Shown here one piece after another: positions 1 to 6,768 of a DNA stretch of 64,000 bases. Positions within the stretch are counted from its first letter, which is position 1; each line of letters opens with the position of its first letter. The stretch lies in assembly GCF_014700075.1 (NCBI RefSeq), contig NZ_JACXBU010000003.1, positions 574,046-638,045 on the forward strand, in the 5' to 3' direction. The translations under genes and the position numbers were made by a program. Source of the stretch: Pseudomonas sp. JM0905a (GTDB lineage Bacteria; Pseudomonadota; Gammaproteobacteria; Pseudomonadales; Pseudomonadaceae). The notes under the pieces are model-generated. The model was not told the DNA's origin and did not search any database. It saw nothing but the letters and a program-made list of their open reading frames with translations.

Positions 1-430
1 AGCTGGCGCGGCTCTTCAGGTGGCCGGCGAGCAATTGCGTGCCGACTGGGCCGAGCCAGCGAGACAGCTCGTATTCCCAATCCAGTTCGAGGTCCTGGAG
101 GATGGCTGCCAGTTCGAGCAGCACGGCACTGTCGCCTTCCAGGGTGACTTCGGGGCTATGCAGGACAGCGGTCTTTTCCCGCGTAGTGGCCAGCTTCAGC
201 AGGCTGCTGGCAGGCGCCCGCAGGCGGCAGTCGGCAGGGGCGGACCAGTGGGCGGAGAGCTTCAGGCCATCACCGCCGGGGAGCAGGAACAGGGTCAGTG
301 CCGGGCTCTGGCAGTCGACCTCGATGACGCTGCCTTCCAGTGCGGACATGCGCGGCAACGCGGTGCTGTCCAGGGCGAGCACCCTGTTCAGGCCGAGCTC
401 GATACCGGCCAGCAGCGCCTGGGTCAGCAT
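1..430 (-). CDS. ubiJ: UbiJ, ubiquinone biosynthesis accessory protein (partial, C-terminus beyond window)
   Basis: Reading from 430 towards 1 gives about 143 residues beginning [18 protein letters not shown], an open frame that leaves the window before its stop. The start resembles UbiJ/YigP proteins, which carry an SCP2 sterol-carrier fold and help assemble the soluble ubiquinone-synthesis complex. The ATG overlaps the ubiE stop as TGATG, so the two genes are translationally coupled. In gamma-proteobacteria the order ubiE-ubiJ-ubiB is standard, so ubiB is expected just outside the window. The family is usually about 200 residues, so roughly a quarter to a third is missing. Identification rests on context plus the N-terminal sequence. 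Confidence 0.85.
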   Translation of the reverse strand, partial: MLTQALLAGIELGLNRVLALDSTALPRMSALEGSVIEVDCQSPALTLFLLPGGDGLKLSAHWSAPADCRLRAPASSLLKLATTREKTAVLHSPEVTLEGDSAVLLELAAILQDLELDWEYELSRWLGPVGTQLLAGHLKSRAS

Positions 431-1200
431 CAGGGCTTGATGCCGCGATGCAGGGCGACGATGCCGCCAGTCATGTTGTGGTAGGTGACGCGTTCGAAGC
501 CCGCTTCGACCATCATCGCCTTGAGGGTCTCCTGGTCCGGGTGCATGCGGATCGACTCGGCCAGGTAGCGGTAGCTCTCGGCGTCGTTGGTGATCAGCTT
601 GCCCATCAGCGGCAGGAGGCTGAAGGAGTAGGCGTCATAGGCCTTGGACAGCAGGCCGCTGGTGGGTTTGGAGAACTCCAGCACCAGCAGGCGACCGCCC
701 GGCTTGAGCACACGCAGCATGGAACGAATGGCTTCGTCCTTGTGGGTGACGTTGCGCAGGCCGAAGGCGATGGTGACCACGTCGAAGTGGTTGTCGGGGA
801 AAGGCAGCTTCTCGGCATCGGCCTGGACGAAGCTGACGTTTCCGGCCACGCCGCTGTCCAGCAGCTTGTCGCGGCCCACCTTGAGCATCGAGGCGTTGAT
901 GTCGGCCAGCACCACTTCGCCGGTCACGCCCACCAGGCGCGAAAACTGACGGGTGAGGTCGCCTGTACCGCCAGCGATGTCCAGCACACGGTTGCCCGGA
1001 CGCACGCCGGACAGCTCGATGGTGAAGCGCTTCCACAGGCGGTGGACGCCACCGGACATCAGGTCGTTCATCAGGTCGTACTTGGCCGCAACCGAGTGGA
1101 ATACCTCGGCGACCTTGTCTGCCTTCTGGCTTTCGGGGACCTGCTGGTAACCGAAGTGAGTCGTGGGTTCGGCGTCGTTGCCTTTGCGCGGGTCGTTCAT
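430..1200 (-). CDS. ubiE: Ubiquinone/menaquinone C-methyltransferase UbiE
   Basis: A 256-residue class I SAM-dependent methyltransferase that C-methylates the quinone ring in ubiquinone synthesis. The SAM-binding motif [12 protein letters not shown] is clear, and the N-terminal block THFGYQQVP and the C-terminal block [15 protein letters not shown] are UbiE hallmarks. The frame is open for another 51 codons upstream, but family alignment and length put the start at ATG 1200 (MNDPRKGND). It is followed without a gap by ubiJ and is divergent from the small PHA-system gene. Confidence 0.95.
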   Translation of the reverse strand: MNDPRKGNDAEPTTHFGYQQVPESQKADKVAEVFHSVAAKYDLMNDLMSGGVHRLWKRFTIELSGVRPGNRVLDIAGGTGDLTRQFSRLVGVTGEVVLADINASMLKVGRDKLLDSGVAGNVSFVQADAEKLPFPDNHFDVVTIAFGLRNVTHKDEAIRSMLRVLKPGGRLLVLEFSKPTSGLLSKAYDAYSFSLLPLMGKLITNDAESYRYLAESIRMHPDQETLKAMMVEAGFERVTYHNMTGGIVALHRGIKP

Positions 1201-1218
1201 GTCAATGCCACCGGAATT

Positions 1219-1233
1219 GAATGGCGGCCATTC
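1219..1233. repeat. 15-bp perfect palindrome upstream of ubiE
   Basis: GAATGGC-G-GCCATTC forms two perfect 7-bp arms around one base, 19 bases upstream of the ubiE ATG and inside its probable leader. It could be an operator or a small leader hairpin. No function can be assigned from sequence alone. Confidence 0.35.
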
Positions 1234-1299
1234 TAATGCCGACGCCCGGCTTTGTCTTGGCGACCGGGTGTTGCAGGGGCGGCCAGGGCGCGCGGTGGC

Positions 1300-1308
1300 T
1301 GGTATAGT
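1300..1308 (+). promoter_or_regulatory. Candidate extended -10 promoter of the PHA-system gene
   Basis: TGG-TATAGT is a good extended -10 element, 34 bases upstream of the ATG at 1343. No convincing -35 lies 17 bases upstream. A 6-3-6 perfect palindrome (GCGACC-AAA-GGTCGC, 1312-1326) covers the expected transcription start and could be an operator. Confidence 0.45.
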
Positions 1309-1342
1309 CGCGCGACCAAAGGTCGCAGTACAGGAAACCCCA

Positions 1343-1618
1343 ATGTCCCGCATCCATGTCGAACGTCCCCACGCCCTCGGTCTTGAGGCCGTCCGGGAGA
1401 AAGCCGAGAAGCTGGCACAGCGCCTGGCGCGTGAGTACGACGTGCGTTACCAGTGGCGCGGCGACACCCTGGAATTCAAGCGCAGCGGTGCCGACGGTTC
1501 GATCGAGGTGAGTGACGCCAGGGTGCGTGTCGAGGTCAAGCTGGGCCTGCTGCTCTCGGCCATGAGCGGCAGTATCAAGCGCGAAATCGAGAGGGCGCTG
1601 GACGAGTATTTGGCCTGA
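1343..1618 (+). CDS. Polyhydroxyalkanoic acid system family protein
   Basis: A 91-residue protein beginning [25 protein letters not shown], the pattern of the small PHA-system (granule-region) family found beside pha genes in pseudomonads. It ends with an amphipathic stretch ([17 protein letters not shown]). The frame extends 60 codons upstream of ATG 1343, but that part overlaps the ubiE start and promoter, and the family starts at [10 protein letters not shown] or similar. It precedes phaI on the same strand. The role is unproven: it is assumed to be granule-associated or to assist polymer metabolism. Confidence 0.85.
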   Translation: MSRIHVERPHALGLEAVREKAEKLAQRLAREYDVRYQWRGDTLEFKRSGADGSIEVSDARVRVEVKLGLLLSAMSGSIKREIERALDEYLA

Positions 1619-1633
1619 GCCAGCCTGCTCCAG

Positions 1634-1652
1634 AGGGCCGCTTCGCGGCCCT
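1634..1652 (+). terminator. Hairpin after the PHA-system gene (weak terminator)
   Basis: AGGGCCGC-TTC-GCGGCCCT is a perfect 8-bp stem with a tight loop, 15 bases after the stop at 1618. It lacks a T-run, so factor-independent termination is uncertain. Confidence 0.4.
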
Positions 1653-1717
1653 TCGCAAATGAATTCGTTCCCACGGGTACCGTGCCCGAAACAGTCCGCG
1701 GCGCGGCTAGTATGCGG

Positions 1718-1734
1718 TTTCTAATTTTCCTCGC
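1718..1734 (+). promoter_or_regulatory. TTTCTAAT-CCTCGC motif in the phaI promoter region
   Basis: The phaI upstream region contains TTTCTAAT followed by TTTCCTCGC. Nearly the same words (TTTCTAAT then GCCTCGC) occur on the minus strand upstream of phaC1 at 8656-8671. Both promoters are known PhaD targets in P. putida, so this shared word is a candidate PhaD operator or part of one. A second small symmetry, CACGG-GTA-CCGTG, lies at 1672-1684. This is inference from two sites only. Confidence 0.35.
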
Positions 1735-1794
1735 TACCTTGCGCACAAGTCCTGAAAAAGGGCGAGTCATCTACCTTTCAGCGTGAGGTGCACC

Positions 1795-2226
1795 ATGGCC
1801 AAAGTAGCCGTCAAAAAGAAAGTCGAGAAAGCCGAAAGCAAGTCCACCGTCATCGCCGACGTGAAGCTCTATGCCCGCAAGATCTGGCTGGCTGGCCTGG
1901 GTGCCTACGCCAAGGCTGGCGCCGAGGGCGTCGATTACTTCAAGGAGCTGGTGAAGGCCGGCGAAGGCGTCGAGAAGCAGGGCAAGAAGCTGGTGGACGA
2001 GCAGGTCGAAGCCGCCAACAGCCAGTTCGACAGCGTCAAGAACAGCGTTACCGGCGTGAAGGAAAAGGTCGAAGTTCAATTCGACAAGATCGAGAAGGCT
2101 TTCGACAACCGTGTGGCCAGCGCCCTCAATCGCATCGGTATTCCCTCGCGGCAGGACGTTGAGGCACTCTCTGCTAAGCTTGATGAGCTGAGCGCGTTGC
2201 TCGAGCACGTCGCGCGAACCAAATAA
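1795..2226 (+). CDS. phaI: Phasin PhaI (small PHA granule-associated protein)
   Basis: A 143-residue phasin that coats medium-chain-length PHA granules. It has a lysine-rich start (MAKVAVKKKVEKAESK), the phasin signature YARKIWLAGLGAYAK at about residues 25-40, and long amphipathic helices rich in K, E and V. The C-terminus NRIGIPSRQDVEALSAKLDEL is near-identical in pattern to the end of the PhaF phasin domain. ATG 1795 is chosen over the in-frame ATG 1783 because the family starts with MAKV. It lies 10 bases before phaF, so the two form one operon that converges on phaD. Confidence 0.93.
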   Translation: MAKVAVKKKVEKAESKSTVIADVKLYARKIWLAGLGAYAKAGAEGVDYFKELVKAGEGVEKQGKKLVDEQVEAANSQFDSVKNSVTGVKEKVEVQFDKIEKAFDNRVASALNRIGIPSRQDVEALSAKLDELSALLEHVARTK

Positions 2227-2236
2227 GGAGAGCAGG

Positions 2237-3169
2237 ATGGCTGGCAAGAAGAAAACCGATAAAGACACCAACTCCTGGATCGGCGAGATCGAGAAATACT
2301 CGCGCCAGATCTGGCTGGCTGGCTTGGGGGCCTACTCGAAGATCAGCAACGACGGCTCCAAGCTGTTCGATACGCTGGTCAAGGATGGAGAGAAGGCCGA
2401 GAAGCAGGCCAAGACCGAGGTGGACAAGCAGGTAGACGCGGTCAAGTCGACTGTTGGCTCCCGCGTGGGCACGGCCAAGTCCAAGGTCGAAGAGGTCAAG
2501 GGCAAGGCGATCGGCAAGTGGAGCGAGCTGGAAGAGGCTTTCGACAAGCGTCTGAACAGCGCCATTTCCCGTCTCGGCGTGCCCAGCCGCAGCGAAGTGA
2601 AGGATCTGCAAGGCAAGGTGGATGCCCTGACCAAGCAGCTCGAGAAACTCACTGGCGTGTCGGCCAAGTCGGTCAAACCTGCAGCCAAGCCTGCCGCAAA
2701 ACCGGCAGCCAAGGCCGCCGCTAAACCCGCTGCCAAGCCAGCCGCCAAACCTGCTGCCAAGGTTGCCGCCGCCAAGCCGGCAGCCAAAGCCGCTGCTGCG
2801 AAGCCTGCGGCCAAAGCTGCGGCGAAACCGGCCGCCAAGCCGGCTGCCGCTGCTGCCAAGCCTGCAGCCAAAGCCGCCGCCAAACCGGCTGCCAAGCCTG
2901 CTGCCGCGAAACCGGCCGCAGCCGCCAAGCCCGCCGCAGCGAAGCCCGCTGCCAAGCCGGCCGCCGCGGCCAAGCCTGCAGTAGCCAAGCCCGCAGCGGC
3001 GAAGAAGCCGGCAGTGAAGAAGCCCGCCGCGCCCAAGGCCGCCAAGCCTGCGGCACCGGCTCCGGCCGCCCCGGCAGCGCCTGCAGCTGCGGCCGCTCCG
3101 GCACCCAGCGTGGCTCCGGCTCCGGTAGCACCGGCTACTCCGGCAACCCCGCCGACCAGCCAGTCCTGA
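2237..3169 (+). CDS. phaF: PhaF, histone-like phasin of PHA granules
   Basis: A 310-residue two-part protein. Residues about 1-140 are a phasin domain (YSRQIWLAGLGAYSK) that binds granules. From about 145 onward the chain is almost entirely AAKP/AAAKP repeats resembling histone H1, a basic DNA-binding tail, ending in a Pro/Ala stretch. In P. putida PhaF binds DNA non-specifically, stabilises granules and helps partition them between daughter cells. A strong ribosome site (AAGGAG) precedes ATG 2237. The repeat region creates long artefactual antisense frames. Repeat copy number is likely to vary between strains. Confidence 0.95.
   Translation: MAGKKKTDKDTNSWIGEIEKYSRQIWLAGLGAYSKISNDGSKLFDTLVKDGEKAEKQAKTEVDKQVDAVKSTVGSRVGTAKSKVEEVKGKAIGKWSELEEAFDKRLNSAISRLGVPSRSEVKDLQGKVDALTKQLEKLTGVSAKSVKPAAKPAAKPAAKAAAKPAAKPAAKPAAKVAAAKPAAKAAAAKPAAKAAAKPAAKPAAAAAKPAAKAAAKPAAKPAAAKPAAAAKPAAAKPAAKPAAAAKPAVAKPAAAKKPAVKKPAAPKAAKPAAPAPAAPAAPAAAAAPAPSVAPAPVAPATPATPPTSQS
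2680..3060 (+). repeat. AAKP-coding low-complexity repeat in phaF
   Basis: About 380 bases of degenerate in-frame repeats encoding Lys-Pro-Ala-Ala(-Ala) units, with varying synonymous codons (GCC/GCT/GCG, AAG/AAA). The codon scrambling shows selection at protein level rather than recent slippage. It forms the basic DNA-binding tail. Confidence 0.85.
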
Positions 3170-3183
3170 TTGGTATCGGTATG

Positions 3184-3216
3184 ACGAAAACGCCCGGCTT
3201 GTCCGGGCGTTTTCGT
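3184..3216. terminator. Bidirectional intrinsic terminator between phaF and phaD
   Basis: ACGAAAACGCCCGG-CTTGT-CCGGGCGTTTTCGT: a perfect 14-bp stem with a 5-base loop, A-rich on one side and T-rich on the other. It sits exactly between the convergent phaF stop (3169) and phaD stop (3218), so it can end transcripts from both sides. Confidence 0.9.
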
Positions 3217-3217
3217 T

Positions 3218-3832
3218 TCAGGCGTCCAGGTATCGTCTGGCGAGGCTTTCGGCGGCGTGCCGGGAGCCGGGACGAAGGTGCGGGGCGACCAGCATCATCA
3301 CCTGGTAGACCACGAGGCGAATCTCGCCGCCGCTTCCCAGAACCCGCTGGTAGTCGAGCGAGAACAGCAGGGTCAGGGTGATCTGCTCCACCAGCTGGCC
3401 GAGGGACTCGGTATCGCTGACCAGTTGCTCTTCGGCCTTCAGACGGGCCAGCAGGGCAGCCAGGGTCCGCTTGAGGTGGTTCAGCCAGTTGCGCATTCCC
3501 TTCGCCAGCTTCGGCAGTCGACCCGCCAGGTTGGAGAGGTCCTGGAAGAGGAATCGGTAGCGCGACAGCCGCTCGACGATCAGGTGCAGGAACAGCCAGT
3601 AGTCCTCGGCATCCAGTCGCGCGTCGGCCGGCGGGTCGAGCAGCGGCGCCAGTTCCTCCTGGAAGCGCTCGAACAGCGCCATCACCAGAGGTTCCTTGCC
3701 GTGGAAGTGGTAGTAGAGGTTGCCGGGGCTGATGCCCAGCTCGGTGGCGATTTCCAGGGTGGTGACGTTGGGTTCGCCATTGCGATTGAACAGTTCAAGG
3801 GCGCATTCGAGGATGCGGTCGCGGGTCTTCAT
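3218..3832 (-). CDS. phaD: PhaD, TetR-family regulator of the pha locus
   Basis: A 204-residue TetR-type protein: an N-terminal helix-turn-helix (TTLEIATELGISPGNLYYHF, about residues 24-43) followed by an all-helical ligand domain. In P. putida PhaD activates the phaC1 and phaI promoters, probably in response to a fatty-acid-derived CoA metabolite. The start is ATG 3832 (MKTRDRILECALELFNR). A longer frame upstream overlaps phaC2 and is not used. It is the last gene of the phaC1ZC2D set and converges on phaF. Confidence 0.93.
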   Translation of the reverse strand: MKTRDRILECALELFNRNGEPNVTTLEIATELGISPGNLYYHFHGKEPLVMALFERFQEELAPLLDPPADARLDAEDYWLFLHLIVERLSRYRFLFQDLSNLAGRLPKLAKGMRNWLNHLKRTLAALLARLKAEEQLVSDTESLGQLVEQITLTLLFSLDYQRVLGSGGEIRLVVYQVMMLVAPHLRPGSRHAAESLARRYLDA

Positions 3833-3903
3833 CCAGGGTACTGCCAGCCTTTCCGTAAAGAGGTGAAGGGCCGGCCGGGCGATCGCCGGGCCGGCCGCTG
3901 GGG

Positions 3904-5586
3904 TCAGCGCACGTGCACGTAGGTGCCCGGAGCGGGTTCCATCGCGGGGTAATCCTGGTTGCCCAGGGCCATGATGGTCTCCCGCTGTTCGCCGGAGCGT
4001 TCCTGAATCCAGCCCAGCCATTGCGCCCACCAGCTGCCCTGTACGTGCCTGGCGTCGTAGTACCAGGCGCGCGGGTCGGAGGTGAGCTTGCCGTTCTCGT
4101 AGTAGTTGGCCTTGGGGTTGCCCGGCGGATTGAGAATGCTCTGGATATGGCCGCTGTTGGACAGCACGAAACGGCTGTCGCCGCCCAGCAGCAGGGCGGA
4201 GCGGTAGACGGCGTCCCAGGGGGTGATGTGGTCGTTGATGCCAGCCACGCTGAAGCTGTCCACCGTGACCTTCTGCAGGTCGATGGGCGTACCGCAGATT
4301 TCCAGGGCGCCGCTGCGGGTCAGCGGGTTGTGCTTGAAGAAGTCCAGCATGTCGCCGTGGAGCGCGGCGGGCAGGCGGGTGTTGTCGTTGTTCCAGTAGA
4401 GGATGTCGAAGGCCGGGGGTTCGCGACCCAGCAGGTAGTTGTTGACGAAGTAATTCCACACCAGGTCGTTCGGGCGCATCCAGGCGAAGACCTTGGCCAT
4501 GTCCTTGCCGTCGAGCACGCCAGCCTGGTACGAGCGGCGCTTGGCGGCTTCGAGGGTCTGCTCATCGGCAAAGAGCACGGCCGGACTGTCCACCTGGCTG
4601 TCCAGCAGGCTGACCAGATAGGTGGCGCTGGTGACCTTGCGCAGCTGCCGACGCGACTGCAGGTGGCCCTGCAGGGCGGCGATGGTCAGGCCGCCGGCGC
4701 AGGCACCAACCAGGTTTACCTCCTTGCTGCCGGTAATGGCGCGGCAGGCTTCGAAGGCTTCTTCCAGGGCCTGTACATAGGTGGATAGGCCCCATTCGCG
4801 ATGCCGCGCATCGGGGTTGCGCCAGCTCACCATGAACACCTGCAGGCCGTTCTTCAGGGCGTACTGGACGAAGCTCTTATCCGGCGCGAGGTCGAAGATG
4901 TAGTACTTGTTGATCTGCGGCGGCACCACCAGCAAGGGGCGCAGGTACTGCTTCTCGCTCATCGGCTTGTACTGGATCAACTCCAGCAGCTCGTTGCGGA
5001 AGACCACGGCGCCGGGGGTGTTGGCGAGGTTGCGGCCGATCTCGAAGGCGTGCTTGCTGACCTGGCTGGGCATGCCGTCGTTGTGCAGCAGGTCATCCAC
5101 CAGATTGCCGAGGCCCTTCACCAGGCTGAGGCCGCCGGTGTTGAACAGCTCCTTCACCGCCTGCGGGTTGAGCAGGCTGTTGGTGGGCGAGAGGGCATCG
5201 CTCAACTGGGCCAGGACGAAGCGGGCCCGGGCGCGGTCGTCGTCGCTGAGGTCACTCTCGTCGATCCAGGTGCTGAGCTGTTTCTGCCAGGCCAGGTAGA
5301 CCTGCAGGCCACGGCGGTAAAAGGGGTTGTGCTGCCAGGACGGGTCGGCGAAGCGGCTGTCCTGTGGGTTTGGCTGGTACAGGGTATCGCCGAGCAGTGC
5401 GCGGCCGACCTGGCCGCCGAAGGCGAGCATGTGTCGCGCACTGTGCACCGGATGCCGCAGTCCTTGCAGCGCCAGGTTGCGTACCGTGGAAAACAGATCT
5501 TTGCCGCGAAGCCCCACGATGGCGTTCTGCGCATTCATGAAGGCGGCGGGTACCGGCAAGGTGCCCGGGACTTGTTTTTCTCGCAT
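3904..5586 (-). CDS. phaC2: Class II poly(3-hydroxyalkanoate) synthase 2 PhaC2
   Basis: A 560-residue PHA polymerase that joins medium-chain (R)-3-hydroxyacyl-CoAs into polyester at the granule surface. The lipase-like box GACAGG holds the catalytic cysteine, with the conserved Asp in NDHITPWD and His in SNSGHIQS. It is closely parallel to PhaC1 along its whole length, indicating an old duplication. The start is ATG 5586 (MREKQVPGTLPVPAAFMNAQ), 32 codons inside a longer open frame, and matches the usual 560-residue length. It lies between phaZ and phaD, all on minus. Confidence 0.95.
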   Translation of the reverse strand: MREKQVPGTLPVPAAFMNAQNAIVGLRGKDLFSTVRNLALQGLRHPVHSARHMLAFGGQVGRALLGDTLYQPNPQDSRFADPSWQHNPFYRRGLQVYLAWQKQLSTWIDESDLSDDDRARARFVLAQLSDALSPTNSLLNPQAVKELFNTGGLSLVKGLGNLVDDLLHNDGMPSQVSKHAFEIGRNLANTPGAVVFRNELLELIQYKPMSEKQYLRPLLVVPPQINKYYIFDLAPDKSFVQYALKNGLQVFMVSWRNPDARHREWGLSTYVQALEEAFEACRAITGSKEVNLVGACAGGLTIAALQGHLQSRRQLRKVTSATYLVSLLDSQVDSPAVLFADEQTLEAAKRRSYQAGVLDGKDMAKVFAWMRPNDLVWNYFVNNYLLGREPPAFDILYWNNDNTRLPAALHGDMLDFFKHNPLTRSGALEICGTPIDLQKVTVDSFSVAGINDHITPWDAVYRSALLLGGDSRFVLSNSGHIQSILNPPGNPKANYYENGKLTSDPRAWYYDARHVQGSWWAQWLGWIQERSGEQRETIMALGNQDYPAMEPAPGTYVHVR

Positions 5587-5757
5587 GGGGCAACGCTCCG
5601 TATTCGGTCCGTGGTTCAGGAGGACTACAGCAAGGCTTGTACCACCAGGAGCCCGAAGGGCATTCCAGACTATCTCCAGCAAAATTCAAGTTGATGACAG
5701 CGCGCACCGGCCTGGTTCGGGCGTCATGCGGCCGCCCCACAAGGGAGCGGCAGGTTC

Positions 5758-6615
5758 TCAGCTACTGCGCAGTGGCACGGCCTGGGGGTGGATCACCGCG
5801 CGCTGACGCTCTTCGGCGAGGAATTTCATGATGATCGGCGCCACCGTTTCGGCGCGGGTCACGAGAAACAGGTGACCGTCGTCGATCACGTGGAGTTCCG
5901 CATTGGGAATGCGCCAGGCCAGCAGGCGCATGTTCACCAGCGGGATGATCGGATCGTCGTCGCCGGCCAGCACCAGGGTTGGCTGGCGGATGCGGTGCAG
6001 CCAGTGGATGCTGGTCCAGCCGAGCCCGGCGAACAGCTGCCAGTAGTAGCCCATCTTGCCGGAGGAGCGCACCTTGCTGGCGTGGGCCATGGCCAGGCCA
6101 GGGTCGCGGCGGAAGGCGCCGCCATAGATGTCCGGGGCGATATGCACGCCGTAGGACGGCTGGATGTAGCGCCGCGGACTGGCCATGCGCCAGAGCACCT
6201 TGGGCTTGCCGGGCACCATGACGGCGCCGGCCGAGGTGGCGGCGAGGATCAGTTTCTTGCAGCGCTCCGGGTAGTCATGGGCGAACTGCTGGGCCAGGGC
6301 GCCACCCCAGGACACGCCAATGGCGCTGACCTGTCCGTAGTCCAGGTAATCCAGCATGCGCGCGGCGAGCTTGGCCAGGCCGGAGAAGCGGTAAGGCGTG
6401 TTGGGGGTGGACGAGCCGCCGACACCGGGCACGTCGAAGGCGATCACTTCCAGGTCCGGGTCCAGGGCCTGGACGAAGGGGAATACCAGTTCGAGGTTGG
6501 CGCCGATGCCGTTGAAGATCAGCAGCGGCGTCATGTGCGACTGGCCGGGGCGGACGGCGGTTCGGATGGTCTGGCCATCCAGCTCGATGGTTCGGAATAC
6601 GAAAGGTAGCGGCAT
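5758..6615 (-). CDS. phaZ: PhaZ, intracellular mcl-PHA depolymerase
   Basis: A 285-residue alpha/beta hydrolase that releases 3-hydroxyacid monomers from stored PHA. The lipase box GVSWGG (Ser102), the acid in AGDDDPIIPL and the His in DDGHLFL make up the catalytic triad. ATG 6615 gives the family start MPLPFVFRTIELDGQTIRTA. It sits between the two synthases. A terminator behind phaC1 suggests that it is partly expressed from read-through or from its own promoter. Confidence 0.95.
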   Translation of the reverse strand: MPLPFVFRTIELDGQTIRTAVRPGQSHMTPLLIFNGIGANLELVFPFVQALDPDLEVIAFDVPGVGGSSTPNTPYRFSGLAKLAARMLDYLDYGQVSAIGVSWGGALAQQFAHDYPERCKKLILAATSAGAVMVPGKPKVLWRMASPRRYIQPSYGVHIAPDIYGGAFRRDPGLAMAHASKVRSSGKMGYYWQLFAGLGWTSIHWLHRIRQPTLVLAGDDDPIIPLVNMRLLAWRIPNAELHVIDDGHLFLVTRAETVAPIIMKFLAEERQRAVIHPQAVPLRSS

Positions 6616-6633
6616 GCGCGGAGCCCTATTGAA

Positions 6634-6668
6634 GATAAAACCGGAAGCGGCCGCCAGCGGCTGCTTCC
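6634..6668 (-). terminator. Intrinsic terminator between phaC1 and phaZ
   Basis: On the minus strand an 11-bp stem (GGAAGCAGCCG / CGGCCGCTTCC, one G-T pair) with a 4-base loop is followed by GGTTTTATC. It lies about 100 bases after the phaC1 stop. A second GC-rich hairpin (CCGCCGGC / GCCGGCGG, 6697-6716) lies just before it. Together they should reduce transcription from phaC1 into phaZ-phaC2-phaD. Confidence 0.8.
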
Positions 6669-6768
6669 GAAATCGCCAGGCAGTGCCTGGTTGGCACCGC
6701 CGGCAAATGCCGGCGGCGCGCAGGGCACATCCCGGTGCCATGGGCAGTGGTGCGCAGGGCGCAGTCTT

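Noticed and set aside
2332..3045. 237-residue Ala/Gly-rich open frame antisense to phaF
   Set aside because: It is the complement of AAKP repeats; high GC and lack of stop-forming codons create it. No ribosome site or domain.
2680..3060. phaF repeats as a CRISPR or satellite array
   Set aside because: Repeats are short, coding, in frame and degenerate at third positions, with no unique spacers.
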